From positions 20,315 to 84,314 of the forward strand of contig CAJUBG010000007.1 in NCBI GenBank assembly GCA_910584575.1: a DNA stretch of 64,000 nt, in the 5' to 3' direction. Numbering within the stretch: the stretch's first letter is position 1; every line of letters begins with the position of its first letter. Shown one piece after another: positions 25,070-33,685 of this stretch. The notes below the pieces were generated by a model, which ran no database searches, was not told the DNA's origin, and worked only from the letters and a program-made list of their open reading frames with translations. The position numbers were made by a program, and so were the translations under genes. The stretch comes from an uncultured Dorea sp. Its GTDB lineage: Bacteria > Bacillota > Clostridia > Lachnospirales > Lachnospiraceae.

Positions 25070-26291
25070 AATCTATCTTTCCTCTTTTGTTTATATAATA
25101 ATCATTATCTATGGTATCCCTCTCATCTTTATAATAATCAAGATTCAGATGTCGTTTCAATAATCTTCTTTCTTCATCTGCCTCATCTCCGAAGAAATTA
25201 TCAAAAAAAGCGTCCTTATCAATCATTTTGTCCAAATCACAAAACTCATAAAGCGCCTGCATAGCGCTGCTTTTTCGTTCCATCCAAATATCGTAGATAT
25301 CATACAAATTCTTATATGTTTTTGCCAGGTATTCCAACTGAATCGGCAATAAATTACAATTTCTTATATCATTATATAAAAGCTCTGGAATTTCCCGAAA
25401 TGCACTTATTGATCTTTGAATATACCGGTAATCCATATACATTTCGCCTATGCTTAACTCTATAATCGCCACCTTAAACAATGCCCGATAATTGGATTGA
25501 TCCATTCTGTATGCCTTCCTATATTCTGTCAGCGCACTTTCTTCATCATGATCTATTTTTTCATAGTATCTTCCCTTCCTGTAATGTATATATGCATCTA
25601 TCTCTCTCTTACCGGTAAACGCATTATCATAAAAATGAATGCTGTCATTGAGATACTGCAAATCACCGTCCGCAACGATACCTGCTAAGAGATATCTCTG
25701 GGGATAAACTCCTTCCCTTACGTACAAGTCTAACGCGTCCGCTATTAACGAATATCCGCTGAATTCTTTTTCTTTGTGCAATTTGCCCAACAGTGCATTG
25801 ATCTTATGCTGACATGAAATCCTAAAATATTTCACATGCCTGCCATTTATCTTAATTTTTTCCAATTCTCTAAACGCATCACGAAACTTTTCCAAACTTT
25901 CATACACTCTGGGAAAAACCGGTGTATAAAAATATCTTTCCCGCATATTATGAAGCTTTAAATCATGATTGACATAGACAGGTGCAAGATATGAAAGCTC
26001 ATCCTTGACAACTCTATTACCGCCATAAACCGTATCTATCGCATTTCTCAGCATTACTTTCTCATTTTCTCTGTGTGCCATCCACCGAAAATTGTGAGTA
26101 ATATCTAATTCATAATCTGTATATCCTTCATCATCCTCACTCAAATGTGATATCTGAGTCTCCACACATCTAATTACAAATATCCCGCATAATTTAAAAA
26201 ACTCCTCAAAAAAAGCAAAATCTTCGTTCTGTGATTGATTGCAAATAATTCTAATACTGTCTATAATCTTAGATCCATGTTCCCACTCCAT
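25059..26291 (-). CDS. unknown protein of the RADAR operon, TPR-like
   Basis: 410 residues, no family recognised. Residues ~225-320 contain TPR-like helix pairs (AYIHYRKGRYYEKIDHDEESAL, YRALFKVAIIELSIGEMY). The N-terminal part is soluble and mixed; the C-terminus is strongly charged (DEERRLLKRH, DYYKDERDT). No membrane segment, so it is not the SLATT or Csx27-type accessory reported with other RADAR loci. It overlaps rdrA by 11 bases. I infer a scaffold, trigger-sensor or adaptor for RdrA/RdrB. Confidence 0.7.
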   Translation of the reverse strand: MEWEHGSKIIDSIRIICNQSQNEDFAFFEEFFKLCGIFVIRCVETQISHLSEDDEGYTDYELDITHNFRWMAHRENEKVMLRNAIDTVYGGNRVVKDELSYLAPVYVNHDLKLHNMRERYFYTPVFPRVYESLEKFRDAFRELEKIKINGRHVKYFRISCQHKINALLGKLHKEKEFSGYSLIADALDLYVREGVYPQRYLLAGIVADGDLQYLNDSIHFYDNAFTGKREIDAYIHYRKGRYYEKIDHDEESALTEYRKAYRMDQSNYRALFKVAIIELSIGEMYMDYRYIQRSISAFREIPELLYNDIRNCNLLPIQLEYLAKTYKNLYDIYDIWMERKSSAMQALYEFCDLDKMIDKDAFFDNFFGDEADEERRLLKRHLNLDYYKDERDTIDNDYYINKRGKIDYVK

Positions 26292-26361
26292 GACCTACAC
26301 TCCATTCTATCTTCTCTCCAATTTAATCATTCCGTCAGCGTTTCATCTTACCGTTTCCTTA

Positions 26362-27402
26362 TTACAGAGATTTTCCGGAATCCCGGCTGATGAGATCAAA
26401 AATCATCTCATCCTCCATCGCATCCAAATGTAGCGTATACTCATCTTCTGAGCAGTCTCTTAATATTGAAAACAATGCACTAATCTGCACATTACTTAAT
26501 TTTTTGTTTGCATTTTTCAGGCTTGCAGCATTAACCGTATAGTAAGTAGTTCCCCGCAGCATATCTGACAAACTGTTTAGTAGTTTTCTTGTATCTTCCG
26601 GCACATTTATTTCCTTCAGCGCTTCTGCTTCAATATGCATCTCGCCATTATCTAATTTCAACATATGCGCAAGCTGTTGTTCCTGTGAAGATTGAAGCTT
26701 TCCCCGGTACACTACAATCTTATGTGCCGCCGGAGTCTTTTTCTCACCTGTTGATGTTGTCAGAACTAATCCAAGGCGGCATTCCACCCTTTTATAGAAG
26801 AATGTCCGATGTCGGAATTCCAGAGAACAGATTTCTCCTAATTTATTATTTGCCAGAAAACAGTAGGCTATTCCCATCTGCGGTGATACAAAAAACCGTC
26901 CCTGATATCTCTTTTGAATTGGCTGTCCATACATATCCGTATCCTCCGTATCCAACGAAAAAAACGCGGAGCAATACGCCTGGCTTTCTCTCCTTTTTGC
27001 AGACAATTCTAATCGTCCACGCAGCAGTTTATCTTCTCGATAATCTGTCGCATAAAATAAAGTGTGGTAAGAGCCCAGATAATTCTCAATCTCCGGCCTG
27101 CTCGGATCTGTTACAAATGTGCTCTGTGGCAAAAACGTCGTTTCTCTTTTTACTCTGTCAGGATGCACGATCTGGTTGATATCTATGTCTAATGCGTCGC
27201 AGATTGCCAATGCAGGGTACAGCCCCATGGCTATCTTATGCGAAAGGATACGGGATAATTCAGACTGTGAAACAGTGTATCCTTTCTTTGCACATATGTC
27301 TAGCAGATCTTTTTGTTTCATCCGTTTTTCGGCCATCTTTTGTTCTATTACCGCCAATATCCTTTGGATGATATGCTCCTTCTGTTTTTTTTCATTTTCC
27401 AT
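26362..27402 (-). CDS. HTH regulator heading the RADAR operon
   Basis: 346 residues. The N-terminal ~80 residues are a helix-turn-helix (MKQKDLLDICAKKGYTVSQSELSRILSHK). The rest is a mixed domain of about 250 residues that I cannot assign; it looks like a sensor. It lies 70 bases before the TPR-like gene on the same strand and probably controls the operon. Two ATGC/GCAT dyads (27430-27443, 27522-27535) lie in its upstream region. GGAGG is unusually far (about 18 bases) from the ATG, so the start is uncertain. Confidence 0.75.
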   Translation of the reverse strand: MENEKKQKEHIIQRILAVIEQKMAEKRMKQKDLLDICAKKGYTVSQSELSRILSHKIAMGLYPALAICDALDIDINQIVHPDRVKRETTFLPQSTFVTDPSRPEIENYLGSYHTLFYATDYREDKLLRGRLELSAKRRESQAYCSAFFSLDTEDTDMYGQPIQKRYQGRFFVSPQMGIAYCFLANNKLGEICSLEFRHRTFFYKRVECRLGLVLTTSTGEKKTPAAHKIVVYRGKLQSSQEQQLAHMLKLDNGEMHIEAEALKEINVPEDTRKLLNSLSDMLRGTTYYTVNAASLKNANKKLSNVQISALFSILRDCSEDEYTLHLDAMEDEMIFDLISRDSGKSL

Positions 27403-27646
27403 GATTTTGTTGTTCCGTTTCCTCCAAATATGCTAATCTGCATTTTATCTTTTTGACTTATATTGCGGTCAGTTTCTTTTAGCTTATTTTAAAATATTTT
27501 ATGCAAATATACATATTTTTCATGCACTTCTGCATATTTAAGGGAAATATATTAATTTGCAAGAGTTTACAATAAATATGGGCATAATTCAATAGTTTTT
27601 TGGGGGTGTTAGAATTAAAAAAATATTTTCAATAAATCTTTTAAGA
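27403..27646. promoter_or_regulatory. control region of the RADAR operon
   Basis: AT-rich gap with the dyads ATGCTAATCTGCAT (27430-27443) and ATGCACTTCTGCAT (27522-27535) and a related half-site near 27500. A possible minus-strand promoter is TTGAAT-17-TAAACT near 27,565-27,595, but others fit about as well. No gene was seen here. Confidence 0.45.
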
Positions 27647-28921
27647 CTAATCTCGCTTAAATATGTCTCTCGTATATATCTTATCTTTTACATCATCTAA
27701 ATCTTTCGCATTATAACGATTTGCAATAATTGCACGGCTCTGTTCTTTAAACTCCTCCAAATTATTGACAACTGCACTCCCGAAAAATGTTGAACCATCT
27801 TCAAGCGCCGGTTCATAGACAATAACTTTTACCCCTTTAGATTTTATTCGCTTCATTACCCCTTGAATACTACTCTGCCGAAAGTTATCGCTATTATTCT
27901 TCATTGCAAGACGATACACACCTACGATAATGTCTTGTTCCAGTTTTGGATTGAAAGAATCTGATTCTCCATATCCTCCAGCAATTGATAGCACACGTTT
28001 CGCAATAAAATCTTTTCTTGTCCGGTTACTTTCTACAATAGCGCTCATAATATTCTGCGGAACATCTGAAAAATTGGCTACTAACTGCTTACTATCTTTT
28101 GGAAGACAATAACCACCATATCCAAAAGAAGGGTTATTATAAAAGTCTCCGATTCGTGGATCCCTACATACACCCTTAATTACGTCTTCTGTATTCAAAT
28201 TCTTCGTTTCACAATATGTATCCAACTCATTAAAATAAGCCACTCTCATGCTTAAAAAACAATTTGCAAAAAGTTTTGTACATTCTGCTTCAGTTACTCC
28301 TATAAAAAGCGTATCGATATCCTTTTTCACCGCGCCTTCCTTTAAAAGCTCTGCAAAAATTTCTGCCTTTGCTTTGGTTCTATCATCACATCCAACAATA
28401 ATCCGAGATGGATACAGATTATCATACAGCGCTTTTGATTCCCGCAGAAACTCAGGGCTGAAAATAATATTATCTGTTTTATATTTTTTACGGAGTGATT
28501 CTGTGTAACCCACTGGAATTGTCGATTTAATTACAATAGTTGGCTTCAAACGATTGTTTTCTGTCGCTTGTATAATCATTTCTACCACAGCTTCCACAGC
28601 GCTTGTATCAAAAAAATTTTTTTTGGGATCATAATTTGTCGGAGTTGCAATAATGACAAAGTCCGAAGTTGCATAAGCTTTAACTGCCGGATTATCAGGC
28701 ATTAATTCACCTGTATTTAAAATAGCTGTAAGATCTAGCGGTTCTTTGGATAAGTATTTTTCTATGTAATCATCCTTTATTGGGGAAATGCGATTGTTAA
28801 TCATTGCGACTTTTTCTGGTATAATGTCTACAGCCGTTACATGATTATGTTGGGATAAAAGAACGGCAAGAGAAAGGCCAACATAACCGGTTCCGACGAT
28901 TGTTATATTTGTTTTTAACAT
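27647..28921 (-). CDS. ugd: UDP-glucose 6-dehydrogenase family protein
   Basis: 424 residues. NAD-binding ITIVGTGYVGLSLAVLL at the N-terminus, central KSTIPVGYT, FSPEFLRE, and catalytic cysteine in GYGGYCLPKD. The family oxidises a UDP-hexose to the uronic acid; UDP-glucose is most likely but UDP-HexNAc cannot be ruled out. AGGAG lies eight bases upstream. Last gene of the capsule locus; about 80 bases separate it from a transferase relic. Confidence 0.88.
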   Translation of the reverse strand: MLKTNITIVGTGYVGLSLAVLLSQHNHVTAVDIIPEKVAMINNRISPIKDDYIEKYLSKEPLDLTAILNTGELMPDNPAVKAYATSDFVIIATPTNYDPKKNFFDTSAVEAVVEMIIQATENNRLKPTIVIKSTIPVGYTESLRKKYKTDNIIFSPEFLRESKALYDNLYPSRIIVGCDDRTKAKAEIFAELLKEGAVKKDIDTLFIGVTEAECTKLFANCFLSMRVAYFNELDTYCETKNLNTEDVIKGVCRDPRIGDFYNNPSFGYGGYCLPKDSKQLVANFSDVPQNIMSAIVESNRTRKDFIAKRVLSIAGGYGESDSFNPKLEQDIIVGVYRLAMKNNSDNFRQSSIQGVMKRIKSKGVKVIVYEPALEDGSTFFGSAVVNNLEEFKEQSRAIIANRYNAKDLDDVKDKIYTRDIFKRD

Positions 28922-29002
28922 AGTTATTACTCCTATACTTTATTTAATTAGATTACTTACTTTACTTAACATGATAAACAATACTGCTACGCGGCATCCT
29001 CT

Positions 29003-29287
29003 TTATGTAGTCATTCTAAGCCTCTTTACGTACACATTGGGGAAAATGTGAATACCTGTTTTGTTCATTTTATGATTCAGAAGAATTCGACTAAATATAT
29101 AACGCACTTTATGCCCTGCATTTAAATGGTATTCTGTAATTCGTAATCGCCTTTGGTAATTCCAAAGAATGGAATCTTCAAAGCCTCCTAACAGTCGTAG
29201 AAAATATTTTAAAAAGGAAGATTCCTTTAGATAATTTTTCCGTTCTTCTATTAGCCACTCCTTTAGATCTCGTTTCTCTTATATCAT
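29003..29287 (-). pseudogene. serine acetyltransferase-like gene remnant
   Basis: Minus-strand codons read KEWLIEERKNYL...ILWNYQRRLRITEYHLN...NKTGIHIFPNV, the N-terminal half of LPS/capsule-type serine acetyltransferases. The third codon is a stop (ATG ATA TAA), and the frame leaves the family after FPNV, before the left-handed helix repeats. A decayed capsule-modification gene. Confidence 0.6.
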
Positions 29288-29303
29288 ATATGATTCCTTT
29301 CAT

Positions 29304-30245
29304 TCATTTGCAATTATTTAATTCCAATAAATCTCCAATATTAAAATCATGTCTATTTTCATGAAACTTTATAAATCCACTACATGGGGAGAACGTTAAT
29401 TCAGAAAAATAGATTTGCCCCTTAATCACGTACATATCCACCCTGACAAAAGGAATTGAACTAGCGAGACATTCCGCTATACGCTTCATATCATCAAATA
29501 AAATGGGTTTGGGTGGTATTTCATCAAACTGCTTAAAATCTGTTCTTTGAAAGGGTGTTTTTTTCCAGTCAAGATCCATAAATTGCATCTTTGCAGTTGA
29601 ATGTTCTTCCAACCCTTTAGAAATATATAAAAATTGGGGGTTTCCATTAAAACAAAAAAATTTGTAATCCATCAAAGAATTAGTATGCCTGTAACATAAC
29701 TCAGAAATAAACTTATAATCGTGAAGTTCCTGCGTTTTGTCATCTTCCATATAGCTTTCTGCAATAATTCTTGGATGAACATTTTTATATGGCCATTCGC
29801 GGGCATATAAGTAATAATTCCTTTGGAGACTTTTATTTATTTTTCTCTTTGCTTTATCTTTGTCAAATTTTTCTTTATCTCTGACAATTACAAGCCCTCC
29901 TGAATCATGTGTGCATTTTAATACAAACTTATCTGGTAGCCCTTCAAAATCAATATCTTCAAATCTCTCCCATACACCCAGAGTAGGAATAATATATTGG
30001 CGTCCTATTCTATCAGCAACATACTTTTTAACTTCATATTTATCAACCATCTTAGTATATTCGGGATTCCTGTCATAGAGCTTAAGCCACTGAAGCTTTT
30101 CACTAAAAGTTTTGGGGTTTTTTAAATTTAGACGATACCCCATTCTCGCCCGAAATAATGCCTTCAGGTAGATTTCATCATTCATCCATTCAAAAAAACC
30201 ACATCTTACGGCAAGATGTGGGAAAATAGTCCAAGGATTTTTCAT
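29304..30245 (-). CDS. TupA-like ATP-grasp capsule protein
   Basis: 313 residues. N-terminal FSEKLQWLKLYDRNPEYTKMVDKYEVKKYV, central KFVLKCTHDSGGLVIVRDK and C-terminal VRVDMYVIKGQIYFSELTF match the ATPgrasp_TupA family found in polysaccharide and teichuronopeptide loci. Around residue 175-200 the DYKF block occurs twice (HDYKFIS and MDYKFFCFNG), which looks like a small local duplication. It probably ligates an amino acid or similar group to a sugar. Confidence 0.78.
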   Translation of the reverse strand: MKNPWTIFPHLAVRCGFFEWMNDEIYLKALFRARMGYRLNLKNPKTFSEKLQWLKLYDRNPEYTKMVDKYEVKKYVADRIGRQYIIPTLGVWERFEDIDFEGLPDKFVLKCTHDSGGLVIVRDKEKFDKDKAKRKINKSLQRNYYLYAREWPYKNVHPRIIAESYMEDDKTQELHDYKFISELCYRHTNSLMDYKFFCFNGNPQFLYISKGLEEHSTAKMQFMDLDWKKTPFQRTDFKQFDEIPPKPILFDDMKRIAECLASSIPFVRVDMYVIKGQIYFSELTFSPCSGFIKFHENRHDFNIGDLLELNNCK

Positions 30246-30342
30246 TTCTTTTTGACCTCCAAATAAATATCTAATATTTTTCTACTAATATTTATAGGGT
30301 CAAAGTTTATCTAAATGTCTCTGTAATACCTCAAAACATATT

Positions 30343-30911
30343 TCACATAAACCACTCTGGTTTATTCTTTAAAAGGTATGCCTTCTTTCCAGCTTGGTCT
30401 AAATGTTTTGTATCTACTAAATCCTTCAATATCTTCTCTTCAAATATATCTATCGTTGATATTTTTCTCGCCGGAACTCCCGCAAAAACCGAGTTTGAGG
30501 GGATATCTTTCGTAACTACGCTATGCCCTCCGATAATCACATTTTCTCCAATCGTAACGCCGGGCAAAATTAAACTTCCTGATCCTATAAATACGTTATT
30601 TCCAATTTTTATAGGTGCAAACTTATCGCTATCATTCAGTTCTTTTTTTAATCCTCTTAAAACCCAAACTGCTCCTTCATGTGTAATAAAAGAAACATTA
30701 TTGGAAATTTCTACATGATTTCCCAGAGTGATCAGCCAGGGTTCGGAACCAAATATGGCGAAAGGATCACCAATTACTTTACACCCCCCCCCAAGTTTAC
30801 ACCGAGGATACGTGTTAAAGTAATGGTATCTTTACGAATGTTCAAATACCATATACGAAGAATTTGTCTGCCCAATCTATATAAAACCATAGCTTTTTTT
30901 AAATTTTTCAT
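30343..30911 (-). pseudogene. capsule O-acetyltransferase, left-handed helix type, frameshifted at poly-G (phase OFF)
   Basis: The ATG at 30911 has GGGAGG five bases upstream. The first part runs to LGVNLGGG, then a G9 tract (30784-30792) shifts the frame to a stop two codons later. One more G (or two fewer) joins it to CKVIGDPFAIFGSEPW...SGSLILPGVTIGENVIIGGHSVVTKDIPSNSVFAGVPARKI, a complete ~189-residue hexapeptide-repeat acetyltransferase. The base count of the gap fits this exactly. No other lesion is present, so this looks like a switchable gene, not a decayed one. It would O- or N-acetylate a capsule sugar. Confidence 0.8.
30784..30792. repeat. poly-G tract of 9 (coding strand)
   Basis: Nine C on the plus strand, inside the acetyltransferase gene; sets its reading frame. 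Confidence 0.95.
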
Positions 30912-31001
30912 ACTTTCCTCCCAAATATAGCATAATCCTTTCTTTTGATGATACCGCATTATCGTGGCCTGCGTTTTCTTATTTTTTTTTGATTAACGTA
31001 C

Positions 31002-32525
31002 CTATGTCTTGGCCTTCATCCATGCTGTTAGCATGATACACATCTCAGATAAAGCAACAATAGCAGATTTTCTGTAAAATGCAGTCACGAGTGCTAAATA
31101 TGCCAACGAACATATAAACAACGCAAAAATAATATAAATAAAAAAATATATCCAATTATAAAATACAGGCGTATTCAACTCCGCAATATAAACTACCAAG
31201 AGCGATAAAACAGAAGTAACCAACATATATATAGTATCTTTTACCCATCCGCCATCCATAAGTTTTTTCGATACAAAATAGAAAAAATCTATAGTACGAT
31301 AAGCAAGCGACACTATCGTCGCCATTAATACGCCATTGATACCGAACTTTGATACAAGCAGGATCGAAAAGACAAGATTGATGAAGGTCTCCAAAACAGC
31401 TTGTTTCGCTGTCTCCTTAAAAAAACCAGTCGAATTAACTGCAACTACCTCCGGCCATCTGATGACATCCAGATAATTAGAAAGGAAAAAAAGCAACGGA
31501 AATACCATGCTCAGATAATTTTCATCAGTAAAATTCCTTGTGTAAATTCTGATAAACGGCATGGTTGACACAGCGGCGGCAGTCAATACCGTACCTGCTA
31601 TGAAACGATACCAGATTTTAAAATTATTATAGTTCTTCCTAAACTGCGCTTTATTGAGACTATAGATCTGCCCAAATGAAGCCTTAGTCCCATTTGATAT
31701 CCCTTTAATCATCTGTGATACCTGGAGGAAAACGGTATAATAGACAGTGTAAACGCTTACTGTTTTGAGATCGCAGAAAAAAGTAAGGGTCAAGACGTCA
31801 ATATTAGAAAATATCGTCGCGGAGATCGTATGCACCAGAACATACTTGCTCTTGCTCAGAGCAATCTTATTCGGCTCTGCCGAAAGGTTCAGCGTTTTAT
31901 ACTTTCGATTCACAATCATGTAGATAACCAGCATCTGTAGTATCGAGACGGCCACATAAGAAAGCTGAACAACAATGATATCCTTCCCAAGCAGGATAAG
32001 TACGATCCTTGAAAAATTGGTGACTAGCGTTGATATGAGTGTAACTACATTTAGAATATATGCGCGGTTGTCTGCCTCCAACAGGATAGTGTATTTCCCT
32101 ATGAAAAAATATTTTACTGCAGATGGTATCGCGGATAGAAATACCAAGCTGCTGATTAGCCAAAAGGGAAGGTCGGATGTGACGCAATACGGATAGATAA
32201 CACACAGTACGCACACAATCAGTACAAAATAAGTCCCCGTCTTTTTATAGAACTTGTTTGTCGCGGACATGATTCCATTGACGCCGTCCTGATCCCTTTT
32301 TGCAATGGAATTGTAAAGAGACTGAGCTGCTGCACCACCGATTCCAGCTTCAAGAAGGTTCACGTATATCAGTATATTGTTAATAGATGAAATAAGACCA
32401 TTCGTATCTGAACCAAAATTCTCAACATACAATTTAGGGAGAATGATGCCCATAATAAGGATTAACATTTTCCCGCCCAGATCCGTTATTATATTCAACG
32501 CACTGCGTTTCTTAAACTCGTACAT
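31002..32525 (-). CDS. Wzx-type polysaccharide flippase
   Basis: 507 residues with about 12-14 membrane segments, start MYEFKKRSALNIITDLGGKMLILIMGIILP, as in MATE/MOP-fold oligosaccharide flippases. It moves lipid-linked repeat units across the membrane. It overlaps the end of the next glycosyltransferase gene by 14 bases. A T9 run lies in the short gap after it. Confidence 0.88.
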   Translation of the reverse strand: MYEFKKRSALNIITDLGGKMLILIMGIILPKLYVENFGSDTNGLISSINNILIYVNLLEAGIGGAAAQSLYNSIAKRDQDGVNGIMSATNKFYKKTGTYFVLIVCVLCVIYPYCVTSDLPFWLISSLVFLSAIPSAVKYFFIGKYTILLEADNRAYILNVVTLISTLVTNFSRIVLILLGKDIIVVQLSYVAVSILQMLVIYMIVNRKYKTLNLSAEPNKIALSKSKYVLVHTISATIFSNIDVLTLTFFCDLKTVSVYTVYYTVFLQVSQMIKGISNGTKASFGQIYSLNKAQFRKNYNNFKIWYRFIAGTVLTAAAVSTMPFIRIYTRNFTDENYLSMVFPLLFFLSNYLDVIRWPEVVAVNSTGFFKETAKQAVLETFINLVFSILLVSKFGINGVLMATIVSLAYRTIDFFYFVSKKLMDGGWVKDTIYMLVTSVLSLLVVYIAELNTPVFYNWIYFFIYIIFALFICSLAYLALVTAFYRKSAIVALSEMCIMLTAWMKAKT

Positions 32526-33624
32526 ATCTGGTATATATGTCCTCCAATTCCTTAACAGTCACATTAATATCATAAGCCGAACGAACCGCTTTCACTTCTT
32601 TTTCGTTCAGTCTTTCACTATTCCTGATAATCTCATCTGCCCATAATTCTGCTGCCTTCTTTTCATTAATATCCGCTATTGGTAAGTAACGGAGTGTCCC
32701 TGAAGGATTAACAGCATCCACCAGCCGATCTGAAACAATCCCACACAGGCCATTAGCCTGCGCCTCTACCGGGGCAATACCAAATCCCTCTGATAAAGAA
32801 GGAAATAGAAAAATATCCGCCGCCGAATAAAACACTTCCGGATGCTGTACCATTCCTGTAAATATAATATCCTCCTCCAAACGCATCTCCTTAGCTTTTC
32901 GCTGGATGGCGCCATTCAGGACATCCAAGCCAACAAGCATCAATTTTACATCTTTCCTCTTTTTCTTTACCTCCCGTAGTACACTGAGCAAGAACATTTG
33001 ATTCTTCACAATGGAGAGCTTCCCAATGTTAAGCATTACAAAAGCCTCCTTAAGCCCATATTCCCTCCGAACCTGCTCCCTTACCTTCTGGGCAAAACTG
33101 AATCTATCGCAGTCAATGGAATTGGGAAGAACTTTATACCCTCCTCCGAACATCCACCGCCCTGCTTCCTTAGAGCAGGCAAGAAGGGTGTCCGCATATT
33201 TATGCACTATTTTTTTATTTATTCTCATACGACACTTAACCCACCATGAAAAATTATAAACAGATAGATGGGCATGGGCATGGGCATGGGCATGGAGTCC
33301 TGCTTCTTTTGCAAACCTGATTGCATAAATATTCACCAAAGCAACTGTATTGAAATGAATCTCATCTATATCTACACTTTTATAGAAATCCATCCATGCT
33401 TTCCTGAGCACATGATACCCGTTCCTTATCCCTATCTCAGGCGTGATATATATTTTTCCTCCAAGTGCTATAATCTCATCCTCATAGGCTATCTTTAAGT
33501 TTCTGTCTGATTTTGCAAAATCAAATTGTATTTTCGTTCTGTCTATCGCTCGATAATAATTCATAATGAAAGTCTCTATACCGCCATAATTACCAGACAT
33601 GCCAAATTGAAGTACTCGTATCAT
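32512..33624 (-). CDS. GT4 glycosyltransferase with His-Ala repeat
   Basis: 370 residues. N-terminal VLQFGMSGNYGGIETFIMNYYRAID, C-terminal LFPSLSEGFGIAPVEAQANGL (the GT4 E-x7-E region). Near residue 115 there is HAHAHAHAHL, encoded by a six-base tandem repeat (33268-33291); normal family members have one HAH or HSH here at the donor/acceptor cleft. Confidence 0.88.
   Translation of the reverse strand: MIRVLQFGMSGNYGGIETFIMNYYRAIDRTKIQFDFAKSDRNLKIAYEDEIIALGGKIYITPEIGIRNGYHVLRKAWMDFYKSVDIDEIHFNTVALVNIYAIRFAKEAGLHAHAHAHAHLSVYNFSWWVKCRMRINKKIVHKYADTLLACSKEAGRWMFGGGYKVLPNSIDCDRFSFAQKVREQVRREYGLKEAFVMLNIGKLSIVKNQMFLLSVLREVKKKRKDVKLMLVGLDVLNGAIQRKAKEMRLEEDIIFTGMVQHPEVFYSAADIFLFPSLSEGFGIAPVEAQANGLCGIVSDRLVDAVNPSGTLRYLPIADINEKKAAELWADEIIRNSERLNEKEVKAVRSAYDINVTVKELEDIYTRYVRV
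33268..33291. repeat. six-base tandem repeat, four copies
   Basis: (ATGGGC)4 followed by ATGG on the plus strand, coding alternating His-Ala in the glycosyltransferase. Copy changes keep the frame. Confidence 0.9.
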
Positions 33625-33685
33625 ATTGCCCCCTCCACTAACCTTTTTCCAAATTTCTATTTATGAGATTCCTCCTTGTCATTCG

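Noticed and set aside
28606..28628. A/T homopolymers in ugd as a switch
   Set aside because: Mixed short runs in a gene that is intact; no alternative frame gives a meaningful product.
29304..29420. Terminator for the whole capsule operon near ugd
   Set aside because: No convincing hairpin with a U-run was found after ugd or in this stretch.
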